A stretch of 64,000 bases of DNA. It comes from Paramecium sonneborni (Eukaryota; Ciliophora; Oligohymenophorea; Peniculida; Parameciidae). Made by a program: the position numbers and the translations under genes. Below are positions 37,301 to 48,357 of this stretch, in pieces (positions within the stretch are counted from its first letter, which is position 1; each line of letters starts with the position of its first letter). Where the stretch lies: the NCBI GenBank assembly GCA_905182985.1, contig CAJJDN010000183.1:95040-159039 (forward strand). The letters are read 5' to 3'. Under the pieces are notes generated by a model that was given only the letters and a program-made list of their open reading frames with translations, did not search any database and was not told the DNA's origin.

Positions 37301-39234
37301 CCATCAATTTCATTTATAAATTCATTCCATCAGCTTATTCTTCTAAATTCTTTTCATTATGTTATAACATTATATAATAGAATCCTTATTGAAATTGTGA
37401 TTTCATTAAATAAACTTCAAAATCAGCATTCAATAATAAAGAGATATAAAAATTTAATCTAATTAATTCAGCACAATCTTAATCTTTTAATTCAAAAAAT
37501 GATGGTGCTGTTTCTAATGTATCTTAATTTAAATTCTCTGGTTTAATACTTGCACGAATAATTAAATCTGGTACAAATAAATTCTATGAATATTGATTAA
37601 TTTCTGTAATTAATTTGTAATATTGAGAATCAATATTTTTAGACACTATAAAATAGATATAATTTTGATACATGGTCCTTAAGCATTTCTCAAACGTAAT
37701 TAATCATCATAAGCATCTTTCTTAAATATTCCCATTAATTATTATATTATTGTCTGATTGAGTTCATTTAAAATTGTTTCATTAGTTATGCTTTATAATT
37801 TCTCCTTGTACAATTCTAAAACCTTTTCATCTTATGTTAATTCTCTTGCTTTAAACACTTCATTATTCTCCAATTCCATATTGGCTTGTTTTTCCATCAA
37901 AATATTAATTCCTTTTTAAAATGCCTTTATAGATGCAACATGTAAAGGTGAATTACCATATGTATCTTATTAATTTACATATATTGCATAAAATTCATTA
38001 AAATGTTTCTCTCTTTATTTTTATTATACATAATTCTTAATTATTTTAATTTTATTTAACATTTCCTTTTCCCATTCTGCTAATTATAATACTTCTTATT
38101 TAAATTCATCTCTATATTTATTTAAATCATCCTAATTAAATACAAATACACTATTAGCTTAAAGTGTAGGTTTCTTTTATGGAATAATCTTATTTAAATC
38201 CTCATTGTAGAATCCAAATAAAGTCTCTTCAAAAATCCGAAAAGCTTCATTTAAAAATTCTTCATTTCCCTTATGACTTTAACATGCTGCATGTAAGGCT
38301 GTTTTCATTTTTAAAGATTTACTATAAAATAAATAAAATAAAAAATTACAATGGAAAAAAAGAATAAGCTTTTTTGAATTATAATAATGTTGAGTTTTTA
38401 CTATCAACTTCATACAATGCTGACCAATAGATTAACTTACATAAAAATAATGGATTAGTTAAATGTCTTTTATGATCCTCATTTAGACTACTATAATATT
38501 CTTAATATTTTTATGAACCTCCATATTTTATACATTCTAATATTTTAATACTTCGCATTATTATTAAAGTTACAACTTCTTCGTATTTATTTTTACCTGC
38601 TAAATCTACTGCATATTAACCTTTATAATCTGGTAAAAAAACATGAATATTGTTTTCAAGTAAAACCTCCACACTTTCTTTATCCCCATAATAAGCAGCC
38701 CAATGCAAACATGTCCATAATGTTCTTGGATTATTACAATTTACATCTGCTCTTATATGAGGTTTCTCTTTACAAGGATTTAATAAAAATTATATGCATT
38801 GCATTCTCATTTTATCAGATTCTACTGTTTTTGGCTTTATACAACATAACAATAAAGGTTAACAATGAAATTTATCTTCTTTTATTAAACATTCTTTAAA
38901 TGCATCATCATCTTTCTTTTCTATTATTTCCTCAATTATGTCTTTTATTTATTTTATTTATTAATCAAGACAAGCTCTATGCAAAATATTCCCTATTTTT
39001 TATTATTTTATATTAACTTTCATCATAATCTGTTTATTTTAAAGCTTCCTTTATATCATATTCCAACTTTTTTGTCATCAACGTTCCTTTCTTATTTTTA
39101 TTACGTTTAAATTCTGATGAAAGAGGTTAAAGAATAGAATTAAAAACAGACGATGGGCTTCCTGGATATTTTTGATCTGTTTCCTTTACACGTTTTATTG
39201 GATCCAATTACGGTGGCCTTTGCTTTTATTTCAT
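34332..39234 (-). CDS. Ankyrin-anoctamin (TMEM16)-B-box-EF-hand fusion protein, 1607 aa
   Basis: Three introns (38993-39017, 38322-38349, 37646-37671) leave exactly 1,608 codons. The N-terminal third carries ankyrin repeats (NILHRACLD, LHWAAYYGDKESVEVLLENN near 170, ALHAACQSHKGNEE near 297, GNSPLHVASIKAFQKG near 414). Residues from about 700 to 1,130 are an anoctamin membrane domain with about ten hydrophobic segments, including LITKQVQFAALKVLLP, GTLGYFMEGIIDLGYITLFA, AFPIGPAIAVV and TEIRTKLISFLEVYKRPECQ, the family signature. A coiled stretch follows, then a B-box-like zinc site (CQECSKEEAVFDCEDCDESQ, CQECF) near 1,335 and an EF-hand DVDNDGNITKHE near 1,538. Anoctamins are calcium-activated lipid scramblases or chloride channels; the EF-hand could supply extra calcium sensing. 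Lipid scrambling versus ion conduction cannot be read from sequence. Confidence 0.9.
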
Positions 39235-39414
39235 TAATATAAGAAATTTTATTAATCAAAATTATTTCACTTTTTCTTTTTTGAATAAATAAAAAATATT
39301 TCAATTGTTGAAAAATATTATTGCAATTTCATTTTATGAATTTCAATTGTTTTTATTTATTTACATGTTACATATATACTCTTAAAAAGATATTAAACAA
39401 AATATATATATTTT

Positions 39415-39761
39415 ATGAAATAAGATTCAAAAAGACATAAATCATCTTATTACAAACTTTCTTAACACATCAGACAAACTCTTATTCATTTAATTTGTTT
39501 AAAAGGTTTCAAAATAAAGAAAGTATATATTAATCACATATTTAGGCTGCAAATTTCTTAAATATCAAATATGCAGCAGCAAAATCGATTTTTCAATACT
39601 ATAGAAAGAATATAATCAATAATAAATAAAGCATCGATTCAAAAAATAGATGTTTGTACAGAATTGTTACTAATGAAATTGTAAATTTTCAAATAATCAC
39701 CAAAATTGCTGGTGAGTATGTTAATTCTAAAACAGTTTATTCAACATCAACTCAAACTTGA
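39415..39761 (+). CDS. Small helix-turn-helix-like family protein, copy 5, 107 aa
   Basis: Reads MKQDSKRHKSSYYKLSQHIR, then QTLIHLICLKGFKIKK, a 23 nt intron at 39523-39545, then AANFLNIKYAAAKSIFQYYR. The second patch is RCLYRIVTNEIVNFQIITKI followed by AG. Intron removal gives 108 codons ending at TGA 39759-39761. Intron position and the L-x-x-L-(V/I)-x-x-x-G-F-K-I-K core are as in copies 1 and 2, 25 kb away, so the family is dispersed rather than one local array. Confidence 0.8.
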
Positions 39762-40264
39762 TATGAGTTCTATTTATATCATTTTTTATAAACTAAACTT
39801 TCATTGATTACTTAATTGATTATCATTTTATCACAATTAAGATCATGAATCAAACAAAATTTAATAAATTTCGTGTAAGAAATAATAATAATTTTCTGAA
39901 AATGTTGTCCATTTTAAAGCTGAAAATTAAAAACCACAATATAGTCTATCTAATTCTAAGAGAATAAGTATATTTTTCAATATTTATTAATGAAATTATA
40001 CATATTTTCTTTTTGAATCTTAAAAATTATTACACATCTAAGAAACAGGTCAATATTTTTTAATAAATTTAAGGGATGTTTATAAAGTTTTAATATTTTC
40101 AAATGATTTTACTTAGATTGATTAGATGAAGATAATTTGAATTTTATATTCAAAGAAATAAAAATTTAGAAATAATAGATTAAAATAAATAGATTTTGAT
40201 ATTTTGTAATTGACTATATTATGTTTATCATTTTCATTGGTCCATTAGTTCCAATGATGAAATG
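39762..40264. other. Intergenic AT-rich DNA
   Basis: Between convergent HTH copy 5 and the MYB gene; no feature seen. Confidence 0.4.
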
Positions 40265-41552
40265 TCACTGCAATATCAAATTTGTATATTGCTATGGCTA
40301 TTGATTTCCAATTTATGACAAATCAACTTCACTTTTTAATATGGGTTGATTTTACATAAACAAATGATATTAAAACAATTAGAATAATTGATTAATATCT
40401 TAAAAATAATACAATTTATTTTTGTCAATTATATTCTCACATTAAATACATTTCTAACACAATTATAAATTTTATTGAATGTTATTTTGTTTAGGATAAC
40501 ATTATGCATATTATTATTAATTAAAATAAAATTGTAATCTTCCCTAATCAAGTAATTATGGAGTTTAAAAATTTTATTAATATTCAAATAACATATATTA
40601 ATTCTATGTATTTTGATTATATAACATTTCTTCTTTTACACCTAATAATTGGTGTGAAATAAATTAATTAATTACTTTTTCTTTTTCAATAGATTCTTAA
40701 GGAGATTCTTAAAGAGGATTCTAGCATTAAATAGGTTCCTAAATATTTTCTTCTTTAGTTTAAATTTATTTATGATCTTTATTTTTTGATCTTGTGATTC
40801 TTTTGAAAATTTCAGATTTTACATTCAAAAGTTAACATTTTTTGATTGAAATAGAATCACTAATAAATCTCTAAGTCTTAATTTTTTTTTTCTTTTTATA
40901 TTTAGTTACATTAAAAGAATCTGATGAGTCTTGATATTATTCATCTTCATATTTTTCTAAATCAGATTAGAATCTCTTTTTCAAATTGGCATAGAATCGA
41001 TTTTTAACCATATTTTCCTATGTAAATATTATAAATAACAATATATACAGGTCGTCCATTAAGGAAACTAGATATATAACTCCATTTAGTTCCATACTTT
41101 TTATATAATTTGATAATCATCTTGTCTTCTTATATTGTCCATTATTAATTATTAATATGAACTTACAATTGATTTAGATACCTCTCTCTAACTTATTTTC
41201 CAGTTCTCCAATCCATCACTGTGCATATCTTACTCCATTTTTTTCCATACTTTTAAACTAGCTACATTAATTAATCATCTTCTTCTTAAGACCACTATTA
41301 CCTTTAAAGAGTCTTAAATTAAGATTACAAAATTACTTAATCTGGATGTAGTCTTTACCATTTCTTCATACATTCTAATGGATTTGGCCCATTTAATTAA
41401 GAGCTTATAGATTTCCAATTACCTTAATGAATATTGAACAATTGTTTAAGTTGTTCTTCTTCATTCTTGGTCCATTAATAAGCTTACTTTAAAAAATAAT
41501 TAAATTAAAAACAAACCTCTTTATTATCCTTTACTTAATTCTGATTTGACAT
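40265..41552 (-). CDS. R1R2R3-type MYB transcription factor, 400 aa
   Basis: Three MYB repeats follow a short N-terminus. Repeat 1 is WTKNEEEQLKQLFNIHQGNW to MKKWQRLHP, repeat 2 WSQEEDDQLMQLVQKYGKKW to QVRERYLNQL, and repeat 3 WTIQEDKMIIKLYKKYGTKW to NMVKNRFYANLKKR, together about residues 17-175. The RERYLNQL and KNRF motifs are typical recognition helices of c-MYB-like proteins, so sequence-specific DNA binding in the nucleus is expected. The C-terminal half is Gln-rich, acidic then basic, a usual activation-domain composition. Introns of 30, 24 and 31 nt give 401 codons. The first intron starts GTTT rather than GTA, supported by the frame. Confidence 0.9.
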
Positions 41553-41956
41553 ACTACTTAACTCATTTGTTAGCATTTTATTTTTTAAATATTACATATA
41601 ATTTCAAGATTGAATTTTATTTTAATATTATGAGATGACGAATTAAACTTAAAATAATTAAGTAAATCTTATAAGGCAAAAAACATCAATTTACTTTTAA
41701 AATATATTGAAATGCAACATGACATATTCTTATTGAAAATTATTATTTATTAACGTTATTACTATTACAGAATTAAATGATGTCAAAATATCTGATATAT
41801 TTAAGTTAGATAGATTAAGAACAAGATAAATGAGTATTTTTTTAATAATAATATGCACTAATTTAATTGCATATTATAATAAATTAATTGTAGTATATAT
41901 AATACCAATCAGATTGAATATTATTAGATATTAATTGTAATTCTAAACTTATTATT
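41553..41956. other. Intergenic interval between divergent MYB and PX genes
   Basis: AT-rich 400 bp separating two divergent starts; should contain both promoters, but I cannot point to a defined element. Confidence 0.4.
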
Positions 41957-43908
41957 ATGCTTCCTAAACGATAATATTCTTTTCAAGATCAATATTCATA
42001 GTAAAAAGCATCTCCTCTTTAATTAAAAAGGGTTCATTCCCTTACTAGCCCACTTTAGGATGAGGTAAAAAATATTATTATAAAATTGGAAAGAGTGTAT
42101 ATCAGTTGATTTTTACTCATCAAGTAATTAAGAACATAGAAATAGTTTCCTTGTCTAAGGAAAAGGACAACTTCTCTCTTCATAAAAAACATATAGTTCA
42201 CTATGTTATAAAAATCACCACAGACTACTTTGACTACTAAATTCAACGAAGGTACAAGTAATTTCTTTAACTATATGAATAAGTATCAAATTTATATTTT
42301 TAGTTAAAACCAAATTTCGAATTTTATGAGTTTCCATAGAAAAAATTGTTTAAATCTAATAAAAGTGAGGTTGTTCAAGAGAGAAGAAAATCACTACAAA
42401 GTAAATAAATAGCTAAAATATAAGAATTCTTATAAACTATCTTATCTAGTCTAGAATAATAGAGACCAATAGAATTTTTAAAGTTTATTGAAATCTAAGA
42501 ACAATTTCTAAGGAGAGGATTTGATAATATTAAATTGCATGGATTAAGCAGCGATTAATTTAATTTAGATTCTTTACTCGATCCTGAATTATAGAAACAT
42601 TAGCCATCAAATGATATTGAAAAGTCAGTCATCTGTTATTTACATAAACTCAATAGTCATAAGGAGGATAGAGTAAAAATTATAAAGTATGCTATTAAAA
42701 TTCTATTATACTAGTTAACTTGAAAATTTTTTATTTGGAAAACTATAATATTTATCATTCAATATTATCTAATACTTATTTATAGGAGATAAGGATAAAG
42801 AAATCATGGGTTTAACCTAAATGATATAAAATGATTCCGATTCTCATATCTAATGTAATTGTGTACTTTCTTTTTTAAGTAAACTGTTAGAATTCGAATA
42901 TAATCCATGTAATTTAATCTATTTCTAATTGAAGTTGCTGAAGTCTCTTTAAAAGCTTTTTGCGAATTAAATATGAAATAAATAAAGCAAATGAAATTGT
43001 AAAATCACATCAAAGATAACTAATAAAATAAATGTTATAAAAATGCGTTAATATTACTACATAGATATTTAGAAGGCAATCCTTTATTAGATTAAAGAAT
43101 AGTTAAATTTTTAATTGAAGATGAAGAAGTATTAAGAATTTATTAAAATTTCAAATCCTAAAGATAAAAATTAGATAGTACAAAAACTTTGGATTCTTCA
43201 GATGAAAATATTACTCCAGCAACTACATAGGAAACAATAAGAAAGTTTTCATCAAAAGATATGATTCTATTGGAAGATGATAATACTCCAGAATTTTTGA
43301 TTAAGATTTTGAATCTAAACTATGAGTGGAAATTAGTGAAATGTAATGTAAATGTCTATTTGAATTAGAGTATAGAAATTGCAGTTTACTTCATTTGTAA
43401 GGTTAGATGATAAAGAATTCTTATATTCTAAAATGCAATTAAATTCAAAAAATATATAAATTATTTACTGAACAAAAATAATGGAGAAATTCATTTAAGA
43501 AATTTGAAATAATAAATAAAATAGATGATAATAATTTTATTATATTAGAATCATCAATATGGAGTATTAAATCTTCATACCAAACTTTTGTTTTTCTAAG
43601 TAAGTTTTCTGTAAAGGAATTAAATGAAAATAAAGTATGTTTCACTGTAGAGTTTTTAAAAGAGAATTTGAAAGATTACATGATGTATATAAAGAAAAAT
43701 GAACTTTTATGTAAATATATAATTAACGATAAAATTAGGTAGAAAGGTTTCCTATGTAGAAATATTAAAAATTGATTAAGAAAGAATAGAAGTCATAACA
43801 GTGACTAATTTAATAGATTAAGAATAAAAAAATCATGTATTACCCTCATTGTTAAATGAAGATAACTCATTCGAAGTTTAAATTGATAAACTGTACTAAT
43901 TGTTATGA
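41957..43908 (+). CDS. PX-domain protein with START-like C-terminus, 598 aa
   Basis: Six tiny introns (29, 21, 28, 26, 26, 25 nt) leave exactly 599 codons from MLPKRQYSFQDQYSQQKASP to TGA at 43906-43908. Residues about 50-140 form a PX domain: HYVIKITTDYFDYQIQRRYK with the phosphoinositide-binding R-R-Y-K, FLQLYEQLKPNFEFYEFPQK, and a final FLQTILSS helix. A helical middle follows (ENFLFGKLQYLSFNIIQYLF, LSFLSKLLEFEYNPF), then a region from about 430 that begins YEWKLVK and contains QWRNSFKKFEIINKIDDNNF, IILESSIWSIKSSYQTFVFL and NENKVCFTVEFLKEN, the pattern of a START-type lipid-binding fold. Membrane-phosphoinositide recruitment coupled to lipid binding is inferred. Read without introns it looks broken, so the exon model rests on frame logic. 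Confidence 0.75.
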
Positions 43909-43954
43909 AATATATCTATATACTAAATAAGAAATATAAGTCAGTGATAACAGT

Positions 43955-44374
43955 TCAAAAAATATCATCTAAATTTATATGTTTTTAGACATCTTTAGAT
44001 CTGCTTAAACGTTTTTTCTTATGACTTTTCTTCTTTCTATTCATATTAATCCATGCATTTCTGTTTGTTAATTATTTTTAGGCTTAAATAAAATGAACTT
44101 TTTTAGGATAACTTAAATAGCCTTATTATTTGAAACATGATTTTTTGGAATTTGGAAAATAACTAAAATTACTTGTTCCGAAAGAATTGTTAAGTACTTC
44201 AGTTATATTATCTTCAGGATAAATCAATTTTTGTTTTTCTACATTAATTTTGATAAATGCTATTTCTTCATGAATTTAATCTAAAGAAATTTCACTTTCT
44301 TAAAGATCATCGAATGATAAAGATGAGTTTGAATCAATTGGAGTATTTTTAACTATTGCAACAGAACAACCCAT
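43955..44374 (-). CDS. Small protein with dual-acylation N-terminus, 139 aa
   Basis: Intronless frame MGCSVAIVKNTPIDSNSSLS to TGA at 43955-43957. Gly2 followed by Cys3 is a classic myristoylation plus palmitoylation signal. The first half is acidic (FDDLQESEISLDQIHEEIAF), the second half basic and aromatic, with RKKKSHKKKRLSRSK near residue 115, which could hold acidic lipids. No known domain. Its stop faces that of the PX gene 46 bp away, so their 3' ends converge. Confidence 0.75.
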
Positions 44375-44473
44375 AAATTAATTATTATTAATTATAAATA
44401 AGAATTCATAAAATTAAACCAAATACTTTAATTTATAAATAATAAATAAGATTAAATAATGAATGACAATGTT

Positions 44474-46408
44474 TCATGATTATGACTATAAAAATTTAAT
44501 ATTCTCTAATCTTTTATTATCATGTCCTGTCCATAAAAATGGAGATTCCCATGCCAATCCTCCTACTCCTGATCCATTATCATAGATTTCTTTAATTTTA
44601 CGAAGAGTATCTAAAGACCAAAAACAGATTTTGCCTTCTCCATTTTTAGTACTTAATCCTATTACTAGAAAATTAAATTGTTAAATATATAAAGCACTAC
44701 TTATTTCATAATCATCTCTAAGTTCTTTAATTATTTAATAAGATTAAGAATTCAATAATTTTATTATTCCTTCTTTATCAATTGTTATTATATACAATTT
44801 AGTTTATAATATGATTAAAATAGGTGATTCATGTAATTAAATAAAATTTGTTTATTACAATTATGGGCATTAATGAACAATAAAAATACCATCACCTCCA
44901 ACAAAGAGTTTATCATTATAAATAACCAAAGAATAAATACCAAAGTCAAATTTTAAAGAGTATATTTCCAACATTTTATCTAAATCCCATATCTTAATAC
45001 TTTAATCTTCACTTCCTGATAATAATTATTTTGGATTTAAGAAATCTAAACTAGTAATAGTTGCTTAATGTCCTTTTAAATTACCAATCAATTACCATCT
45101 TGGATGATGTTTCCAAATTCTAATCACTTTATCTTAACCACATGAAGCTAATGTTTCAAATTTAAATTTTATATTAACTATCTCTCTTGTATGTCCTTCT
45201 AAAGTTGCTATCATCTTTCCATTCCCTTTATCCCAAACTCTTATCAATTTATCATAAGAACTTGTAAATATACAAAGTTAGCCCACTTATACTTAAGATA
45301 TTCTTTTATCATGTGCTTTAATTGAATATAATTTTTCTGTTTTCGGAAATAAATTTGATCTACTGATTAATGAAGAACTTGTATTTTATTATTATCTAAT
45401 TTATTCTTATTATTTATCACTTATTGTTCTCTTTAATTAATCACCAAAAAGTAATCCTGATTAAAATTAATATGGTTTATTTGATTAATCGGTTTTCATT
45501 GATTATGGTGTTAACGATCTATCAGTTTTATAATTTTAACTTTAATCCAAATATTGTACTTATTTTGTTTCTATAGAATGACTTCTTGAAGTTTAAGCAG
45601 CATTCTTAGATTAAGTATTTTATCTTGATAATTCATTTGATTTGTTCTATGGAGATATAGTTTAATTACTATTATTAATTTGACTTGTTTAAATTAATTA
45701 GTTTTAAGATAGCTAATTAGGTTAATGATTAGTATATTCATACTTTTAATTCTAAGGCTGTATCGTTTATTAAATTATTTAAGGATTGTAATTTTGATTA
45801 TTAAAATTTGAAAATTCTTTTTGTTATGATTATCTCTTAAATATTTATTCTATGTTATTTTGTAATTATAAGATTGATTGCATTACTTACAATTGATTAT
45901 AATAGAGTATCACTTATGTTAATTGTTCTTTGAATTATTTACCTCGATTGCTTTTTAATTAAAATTATTTACCATTGAAATCTAATGATTTCTCCAATAA
46001 TAAAATAATATTATCTTAAGCTTAACGATTAGTAATTTGACGCGATTCAATTTATTCAATTAATGTTTATGCTTGATAAACCTCTTCATTCAATTTGATT
46101 TATTAATATGATTATTGAAATACAAAATTTTGAATTTGTTTGAAAGTTTGTTATATATTTTTAAGAACATCCATATGTAATTTTTCATATTGAGTACTAA
46201 TTTTTTTTTCTTCATGTATATCATTAATTTTATTATTAATCTCCTACTTAACAAGTGTAAGAAATTATGGTAAGATGATAAGTAATTATGTAGGTAGATT
46301 ATCTTAATAAATGCATTATTAACAACACAATCCTTATTGTTTATGATTGATTAGAACATGAGAGAATGGTTAATTTGAATGTTTAGAACACATATATGAT
46401 TAATTCAT
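44474..46408 (-). CDS. Coiled-coil WD40 protein with Cys/His-rich start, 644 aa
   Basis: Single exon. The N-terminal 40 residues (MCSKHSNQPFSHVLINHKQQ, GLCCQQC) have B-box-like Cys/His spacing (CxxH...CCxxC). A coiled coil follows at about residues 60-200 (EINNKINDIHEEKKISTQYE), then a Gln/Asn/Ser-rich linker and WD repeats from about 355: LYSIKAHDKRISQ, IFTSSYDKLIRVWDKGNGKM, TLASCGQDKVIRIWK, QLLSGSEDQSIKIWD. This is the layout of a common Paramecium class related to TRIM-like scaffold proteins. Its ATG overlaps the stop of the upstream DHHC gene (ATGA). Confidence 0.87.
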
Positions 46409-47600
46409 TATTTTTTTTTATTTTAAAATTTCTATCCTAACTCATCTGGTTCACTAAACACTCTTTTTAATCCATTCCAAATTCCAATATTTTTGATAGG
46501 AATGATTCTCTTTTAACAAGATTTAACTTATTCCAATTTAGATGACACTTCTTTGATTTCTTCTTCATTCTCAGCCTTTTTAAGTTATTTTTCTAAACGT
46601 TCTGTTTCTTCATCAAAGAAATTCAAAAAATCACTTCTTTTCATTCTCTCATTTGTTGTAGTATCTTATCCTATCATATAGAGATGATAAAGTGCAAAAC
46701 ATGTTAATGCAATACCCATAACAACACAAAGAATGACAATAAAAATATACATAGTATTTTTGTAGAATAAATACTTAATAATGATTCCCCAAGTAGCTTA
46801 CAATCTCTATTTAGTAACTGGATCTCTATAAATAAATAATCAAATATAATTAACCTAAATTAAGCCTATAATAGTCTCTCTTATACAATAATTCCCCAAA
46901 TACAACGAAATCCTAAATATGCACCATAATCGCATAATATAGCATGAGTTATAATAAATTTAACAAAGTATTTATAATTCTTCTATCCAACACATTATCT
47001 AATCCATACACAATGATGATCAAATCTACTTACACATACATTGCATACTCTACAATGTTTACTTCTTGCTGGTTTGATTATATTACATGTTTTGCATTAA
47101 TTATCTTTTAAATAAACAACATTATCATAATATTCTTTAAATTCATTCTAATATACTTTGTTATTCTCCTTAGTTATTATTCCTGGTTTATAACGACAAG
47201 CTTAGAAAAATGAATAAAAACAAAATAATGCCATTGTAGATCCTATTGCTGTATCTAAATGAGACACATATAAATTATCATCAAATAACTCCAAAAATCC
47301 AAAATATACATAAACTAAATATCCACCCACAGCAACAATCACATAGAATATTTATACTAATGGATGATTTGAATAAAAGAAATAATCTATTGCTCCTTAG
47401 AATATTTTAAATATACGTTCTCCTAATATTTTTCTATTCATTATTACATATACTTACTTGAATATTACTGGTATTGTATTAAATACTAATCTATTCATTT
47501 TCCCTAACAATCCTGGTGAATTTGGATCAACACACACTAATAAATATAGTGATGCACCTAATACTAAAAATAGTAATGTAATTATTGCAAGAAATTCCAT
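46405..47600 (-). CDS. DHHC-type protein S-palmitoyltransferase, 388 aa
   Basis: The cysteine-rich catalytic domain is complete: [20 protein letters not shown], then [20 protein letters not shown], around residues 155-200. The DHHC cysteine takes the acyl group from acyl-CoA and passes it to protein cysteines on the cytosolic face of endomembranes. Hydrophobic spans flank it (an N-terminal signal-anchor [20 protein letters not shown], two before and two after), with a charged C-terminal tail. One 29 nt intron near 46,860 gives 389 codons. The long N-terminal region before the DHHC core is similar to ZDHHC4-type enzymes. Several nearby genes (43955-44374, 47648-48118) encode proteins with palmitoylatable Cys. 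Confidence 0.9.
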
Positions 47601-47647
47601 TCCTTAATTTATTAATTTAATTTAATTTTATTATTATTATTATTATA
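47601..47647. promoter_or_regulatory. Compact divergent promoter interval
   Basis: Only 47 bp lie between the divergent ATG codons of the DHHC and EF-hand genes. Both promoters or 5' leaders must share or overlap this AT-rich stretch, which ends in a run of tta triplets. No defined element can be named. Confidence 0.45.
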
Positions 47648-48118
47648 ATGGGTTGTGGAGCTCATAAATAATCATAAGGGTTATCACCTTAATTACGATA
47701 AAAAGCATTAGAAATATTTCAAAAAATTGATGTTAATAATTCTGGTTCTATTGATAAAGATGAAACTCAAAAATTTTGGAAAACTAATTTTGCTAAAGTC
47801 AATACTCATGCATTATTTAATGCTGTAGATTTTGATAAAAGTGGTTAAATTACTGAAGATGAATGGATGGCTTTTTGGGAAATTGTTAAAAAAAGTGGAT
47901 ATTCTGATAAAGAAATCTTTGAAGAATTATTTTTAATCTTCTTATACAATTAGTTAGATAATTTAATGGAAGGTAAAGCTTGGGTATAATTTCGTAAAGT
48001 TGATGAATTTGTTAAAAGAGATCAAATGAGAAAAAAGAGTCAAGTTAAATAAATCGTTGAAGATAATTCTAAAAGAAAATCTATTCTTTAATAATAAGAT
48101 TAATAATAAAATAATTGA
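47648..48118 (+). CDS. N-acylated EF-hand protein, 156 aa
   Basis: Starts MGCGAHKQSQG, giving Gly2 for myristoylation and Cys3 for palmitoylation. Two EF-hands follow: DVNNSGSIDKDE at about residues 35-46 and DFDKSGQITEDE at about 71-82, both with Asp at position 1 and the conserved Gly at 6. The remainder is a helical region with WMAFWEIVKKSGYSD and a Lys/Gln-rich tail. A calcium-responsive membrane-anchored sensor is the natural inference. Single exon of 157 codons. Confidence 0.87.
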
Positions 48119-48357
48119 TTTTATATTAACATATCATTACTTTCATCAATCAATCAAATCATTTAATCATCTCATTTCAACTCTAAATTATATTATTTAA
48201 TTTCTTCATCTTTATTTTTTAATTTCATTCTATCATTTACACTCAGTTCCTTTTTTAATACTATCTCATTTTCTTATCTTAATCTTCATTTAAAATATAT
48301 TTATTACAAAACTAAATCAAAGAAATACTAAATTTATTCAATATTTTTATTTAATTA

